From: Betaproteobacteria bacterium
GTDB lineage: Bacteria; Pseudomonadota; Gammaproteobacteria; Burkholderiales; SHXO01
DNA: 53,219 nucleotides
Direction: 5' to 3'
Assembly: GCA_009693245.1 (NCBI GenBank)
Contig: SHXO01000010.1
Location: forward strand, 1 to 53,219
This document shows, in pieces, positions 49,896 through 53,219 of the stretch (its first letter is position 1; each line of letters starts with the position of its first letter). The position numbers and the translations under genes were made by a program. The notes beneath the pieces are model-generated. The model searched no databases, was not told the origin of the DNA, and saw nothing but the letters and a program-made list of their open reading frames with translations.

Positions 49896-50783
49896 ATGAA
49901 GCGGCCCATCCATTTTTTCAGCGAAGGCGTTCGGCTCGCGGGCGATGTATATCTCCCGCGGGATTTGCGTCCGGGAGAAAAACGCGCAGGCATCGTGCTG
50001 TGCCATGGCTATACGGGCGTCAAGGACCTCTACCTGCCAGGCAATGCACAGCGCCTGAACGAGGCGGGATATGTCGTACTAACCTTCGATTACAAGGGCT
50101 GGGGCGAGAGCGAAGGCCCGCGCAGCCGCCTGGCTCCTTACAGCCGCGTTTACGACGTACAAGCGGCGCTGTCGTTCCTGTGCACACTGCCGGAGGTAGA
50201 TCCAGCGCGCCTTGGAATTTACGGCACCAGCTATGGCGGTGCCACGGTCGTCTGGGTGGGCGCCACCGACCCGCGCGTGAAATGCATCGTTAGCGTCGCC
50301 GGCGTGGGCCATGGCGAGCGCTGGATGCGCAGCGTGCGGCGGCCCGACGAGTGGTTCGATCTACTGGAACGCTCGGCACTAGACCGCACCCAACGCGCGC
50401 TCACGGGCACGTCAGAGTTCGTGGAGCGCGCGGAAATTTTATTGCCAGACCGGCAATCGGCCGAACTCGCCGCCGCCGCGCGCCGCGACAATCCAGCCGC
50501 GGTCAACAGCATTCCTCTGGAGTATGCCGACGACACATTGAGCTTCAACCCGGAATGGATCGTGGACAAGATCGCGCCCCGCCCCATATTGTTTATCGCC
50601 ACGGACAACGACCGCCTCGTGCCACCGGAGGAATCATTACATCTGTACCAACGCGCCGGAGAGCCGAAGAAGCTGGTCGTCTTGAAGGGCTATGGCCATT
50701 ACGAGGTTTACCTGGAGCCCGCCTTCAGCGAAGTGATGCGCGCCACGCTCGATTGGTACCAGGAACATCTGCCCGCGCGCTAA
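49896..50783 (+). CDS. Alpha/beta hydrolase
   Basis: A 295-residue alpha/beta hydrolase of the dienelactone-hydrolase/peptidase S9-like group. The oxyanion region is LCHGYTGVKD, the nucleophile is in GIYGTSYGGATVVW near residue 112, the acid in ATDNDRLVPPEE and the His in KGYGHYEVY near 267. Intact and full length. It is divergent from the flavin monooxygenase operon across 282 bases and converges on the metallophosphatase. Confidence 0.9.
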   Translation: MKRPIHFFSEGVRLAGDVYLPRDLRPGEKRAGIVLCHGYTGVKDLYLPGNAQRLNEAGYVVLTFDYKGWGESEGPRSRLAPYSRVYDVQAALSFLCTLPEVDPARLGIYGTSYGGATVVWVGATDPRVKCIVSVAGVGHGERWMRSVRRPDEWFDLLERSALDRTQRALTGTSEFVERAEILLPDRQSAELAAAARRDNPAAVNSIPLEYADDTLSFNPEWIVDKIAPRPILFIATDNDRLVPPEESLHLYQRAGEPKKLVVLKGYGHYEVYLEPAFSEVMRATLDWYQEHLPAR

Positions 50784-50801
50784 TCGCCGCATGGCGGCCG
50801 C

Positions 50802-51713
50802 TCAATGGCACACGGCTTTTCCTTGATCGAGGACATTACCATCGTTCACTGCCATGAACGCCCATTCGTACTCTCCCGCCCGCAAAGCCAACCTCATAAC
50901 ACCAAAGGAACCGCCGACTTTTGCCTCGCTATGGGGATGCGGGTAGAGATAGGGGCCAAGCATTGCGCCACCGGTCCCGGCGACGAATTGCCGGATGCCA
51001 TGCGCCGCATCGAGCTGGCCTTCTTTGTTAAGTGGCGCGAGACGCTCGTAATCGTGATCATGACCGCTGAGCGCGACATCCGCTACCGCATCGTGGAGGA
51101 TACTCCAAAGATTTCTCAGCTTGTTGTTGTTACCGTGCCAGCCATAGGTAAATCGAGGGTGATGAAAAAAGGCAAGGACACACTTGGCACGATGCGTGGC
51201 CAAGTCCGCCTTGAGCCAGATCTCCTGAGTCTTGCCTAACGGTGCGTTGACGATGTTGCTATTAAGCGCAACGAGGTGCCAGCTACCAAGGTCGAAACTG
51301 TAAAAACCAGATCCTGCCGGTCCCGCGCGCTCGCCCCAATAGTCGTAATACGGTTTCGCTCAGTTCGTGTTGTATTCGTGATTTCCCGGCACGGGACGCG
51401 TGCGTTGTTTGAACCTGCCCCAGGTGGGCTCGTAGCAGCGCTGGAATTCCACGGCGCGGCCGTTGGGATAAACCAGGTCACCCAGCACCAACACCGTTCC
51501 TGGGATGGATTCAACAAGTTTCGCCGTCGCTTCAGCCGGCGTTCCCACGAAACTTCCGGAACCACACTCGCCGATATCTCCGGCGGCAATGACGATTTCT
51601 ACCTCCTGAGATACCGGCTTCGCGCCTAGTGCACTGTGCCACGGTTGCGCGGCCACCAGTCCGAGCACCACCACCGACAATGCAGTTCGGGTTGTTGTCC
51701 AATTTCTTATCAT
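50802..51713 (-). pseudogene. Exported metallophosphatase, one in-frame TGA
   Basis: A 303-codon calcineurin-like phosphoesterase. A signal peptide (MIRNWTTTRTALSVVVLG, cleaved near SALGA) is followed by the metal motifs AAGDIGECG, VLGDLVYPNG, PGNHEYNT, FFHHPRF and SGHDHDYERL, all in order. TGA at 51360-51362 falls directly after NHEYNTN and before AKPYYDYWGE; relatives often have Gly there, and GGA to TGA would be one change. The frame continues in phase. The start ATG overlaps TGA of an upstream out-of-frame remnant as ATGA. Confidence 0.85.
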
Positions 51714-51719
51714 GTGAAT

Positions 51720-52251
51720 TTCGCTTTGTTACCGGACAATAGCTTGAGGAAATCTTCCACTGCTGAAGGATCATCCTTGATGCGGTCCGCCATCGTTCGT
51801 ACTTTTCCATCACGATGGCCGCCATTGTCTCATCGCTTCGCAAGGCAAGCGTCATGACTGGCGGCCTGATTCTTAACCCGCCAGCGCCCGCGCAGCCCAC
51901 AGTGGGACGGAGCGGCATCGTTGGCGCAGAAGCCGCCGGGAGATTGGGCGATGTTGTATGCATGACGGGCGCGACCTGTGAGAAATGCGGGCTGGTGGGC
52001 TTCCAGTCCGCTATCTGGCCAGCGGTATGAATACCCGGCGTGCGGGAGTAACCCACTCCCTGCTCTGAGATCTGCGATGCCTCGGTCACGATGAGCCCCG
52101 CCGAAGCGCGCTGCGCGTAGTAGAGCGCGTTCAATTCCCCAGGGACGTTTCCCGCCCCTGCACGATTACTGGTCATGGGGGCCATGGCGATCCGGTTGGC
52201 GCAATGAATTGCCCCCAAGGCGAGTGGAGCGAACAAGAGATGGGGGTTCAT
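51720..52251 (-). pseudogene. Old Yellow Enzyme (NADH:flavin oxidoreductase) remnant
   Basis: The first 85 or so codons are clearly an OYE-type FMN oxidoreductase: LLFAPLALGAIHCANRIAMA, PMTSNRAG, YYAQRASAGLIVTEASQIS and GYSRTPGIHTAGQIADWK. The next 65 codons match only loosely (NLPAASAPT, RSDETMAAIV) and the rest of the barrel is missing; a full enzyme has about 360 residues. Near the end another frame gives MADRIKDDPSAVEDFLKLL and stops at TGA overlapping the phosphatase start, as if the 3' end of an unrelated gene had been joined on by deletion. Confidence 0.75.
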
Positions 52252-52338
52252 GAACTGTCCCGTGACATATTCGGCGTATAGGAATTGTAGGGTCTAGGGC
52301 GTGTAGCATTTGGCTCTTCCCAAATGCCGAGAACTTCC

Positions 52339-52857
52339 ATGACCGCATCCATGAATCCCGAAACATTGCGTGCCCTGCAAGCGCCCCTTAAAGAGCGCTA
52401 CAAGACGGCACCCGAGTCGGCCCAGATCACGCTCAAGGCCCATGGCCGCCTTGGGGAAGGTATTACCTGTAACGTCGAGACAGGCCGCGCCCTCGCGAAA
52501 GCGGGGCTGCACCCCGCCACCGGTGGTGACGGTTTGTCGCTATGCTCCGGCGACATGCTGCTCGAAGCGTTGGTGGCCTGCGCTGGCGTGACGCTAAGCG
52601 CGGTATCGGCGGCGCTGGGTATCGATGTACGCGACGGAGAAGTCATTGCCGAAGGCGACCTCGATTTTCGAGGCACGCTCGGTGTCGCGAAGGACGCCCC
52701 CGTGGGCTTCCGCGACATCCGCCTAAAATTCAAACTCAAGACGAGCGCCACCCCCGACCAGATCGATACGCTATTACGCTTGACGGAGCGCTATTGCGTC
52801 GTTTTTCAAACGCTCAACCATAAGCCTGGACTAGCGATTTCCAGGGAAATTAACTAA
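52339..52857 (+). CDS. OsmC/Ohr-family protein
   Basis: A 172-residue OsmC-like protein. The two redox Cys are present in LVACAGVTLSAV near residue 83 and ERYCVVFQTL near 154, so it may be a thiol peroxidase. Typical GGDGLSLCSGDMLLEALVAC precedes the first. Several ATGs are possible (52324, 52339, 52351); none has a strong ribosome-binding site. Divergent from the OYE remnant. Confidence 0.85.
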   Translation: MTASMNPETLRALQAPLKERYKTAPESAQITLKAHGRLGEGITCNVETGRALAKAGLHPATGGDGLSLCSGDMLLEALVACAGVTLSAVSAALGIDVRDGEVIAEGDLDFRGTLGVAKDAPVGFRDIRLKFKLKTSATPDQIDTLLRLTERYCVVFQTLNHKPGLAISREIN

Positions 52858-53163
52858 GCACTCGAAGATAGATGAGGTCTTCGCCGGCTCCTTCAGATGG
52901 TATTTCCGCACGAAACGATGTCACCGCTCGATCACGCGGCATTGCCAAGACGCCCCCGAACATGCTAATGACGGTAACACCCGATTACCAAGAGTATTTA
53001 CCGCCTTCCGTATCGGCCTTGGAAGATCCGCAAACGGATATTCCTTGCATTGCGAAGGACAGGAGTCTTCTAAAGGGCACCTCTAATAATTCAGCATTCT
53101 AGAGTAGTGTGTATGGAATCGATGTGATAAAAAGCCTCGAAGCGCAAAGTGATCCCGAGGCCG
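52858..53163. other. Non-coding stretch near the right edge, possible insertion-sequence end
   Basis: About 306 bases with no recognisable gene; a 76-codon open frame at 52872 has no familiar motif. The segment gcacctctaataattcagc around 53078-53096 looks like the terminal sequence of an insertion element, ahead of the small open frame at 53164. Confidence 0.35.
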
Positions 53164-53219
53164 ATGAAGAAAGACAAACGCAGGAAGCAACCCAAACCCA
53201 AGCAGCCTGGATTCTTCGA
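53164..53219 (+). mobile_element. Possible transposase start (IS5-like), cut by the window edge
   Basis: An ATG with GAGG six bases upstream opens MKKDKRRKQPKPKQPGFF and runs off the window. A Lys-rich start followed by PGFFD is common at the N-terminus of IS5-family transposases. Only 18 codons are visible, so this is tentative; an unrelated small basic protein is possible. Confidence 0.35.

Noticed and set aside
50786-50798. Hairpin gccgc-atg-gcggc between the convergent hydrolase and phosphatase genes
   Set aside because: Five-base stem with a three-base loop and no T-run; too weak to call a terminator.

Overview
The window reads as about 53 kb of a betaproteobacterial chromosome of moderately high GC. 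The evidence is gene content and order rather than an rRNA marker: alr-radA facing lplT, xseB-ispA-dxs-folE2 beside a Rieske oxygenase, clpS-clpA facing cspA, icd facing aceA-aceB, and nudJ-mnmA facing gltX. Both edges carry what look like the first codons of different transposases, so the segment may be a contig bounded by insertion sequences.

Layout. 1-304: insertion-sequence end material. 305-5479 (minus): acyl-CoA synthetase, etfB, etfA and acyl-CoA dehydrogenase, a compact acyl-CoA activation and oxidation operon. 5570-8368 (plus): a degenerate cyclase-like/PEGA membrane protein, a TssQ-type lipoprotein and a membrane-anchored Ser/Thr kinase. 8376-12221: radA and alr, divergent from a broken lplT. 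12313-25466: accessory metabolism and cell-envelope genes (D-aminoacylase-like amidohydrolase, Baeyer-Villiger monooxygenase, MetX-like hydrolase, 2-hydroxyacid dehydrogenase, a large metallopeptidase/propeller/barrel gene, MATE transporter, SDR, S41 peptidase, retropepsin-like protease). 25478-31878: folE2, dxs, ispA, xseB, Rieske oxygenase, sulfurtransferase and DUF2784 protein. 31838-39665: clpA, clpS, cspA, icd, aceA, aceB. 39679-42204: a large zinc metalloprotease. 42456-45580: nudJ, mnmA, gltX, tRNA-Val(CAC). 45622-49613 (minus): flavin-dependent hydroxylase-like protein, PF20091-type hydrolase and VOC protein, a possible catabolic operon. 49896-52857: alpha/beta hydrolase, broken metallophosphatase, Old Yellow Enzyme remnant, OsmC protein.

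The most striking property is damage. Eight otherwise recognisable genes carry about 14 in-frame stops or one-base frameshifts, and a ninth is truncated. The hits are in lplT, the Baeyer-Villiger monooxygenase, the MetX-like hydrolase, the metallopeptidase/barrel gene, the S41 peptidase, aceA, the large metalloprotease and the metallophosphatase. Core genes such as dxs, ispA, folE2, clpA, icd, gltX, mnmA and alr read through cleanly. This is either real gene decay in dispensable functions or uneven sequence quality; read data are needed to choose. No CRISPR array, rRNA, riboswitch or complete mobile element was recognised. The best candidates for unexplored biology are the pseudo-cyclase/TssQ/kinase module, the 45.6-49.6 kb operon, and the possibly phase-variable C-tract in the metallopeptidase/barrel gene.
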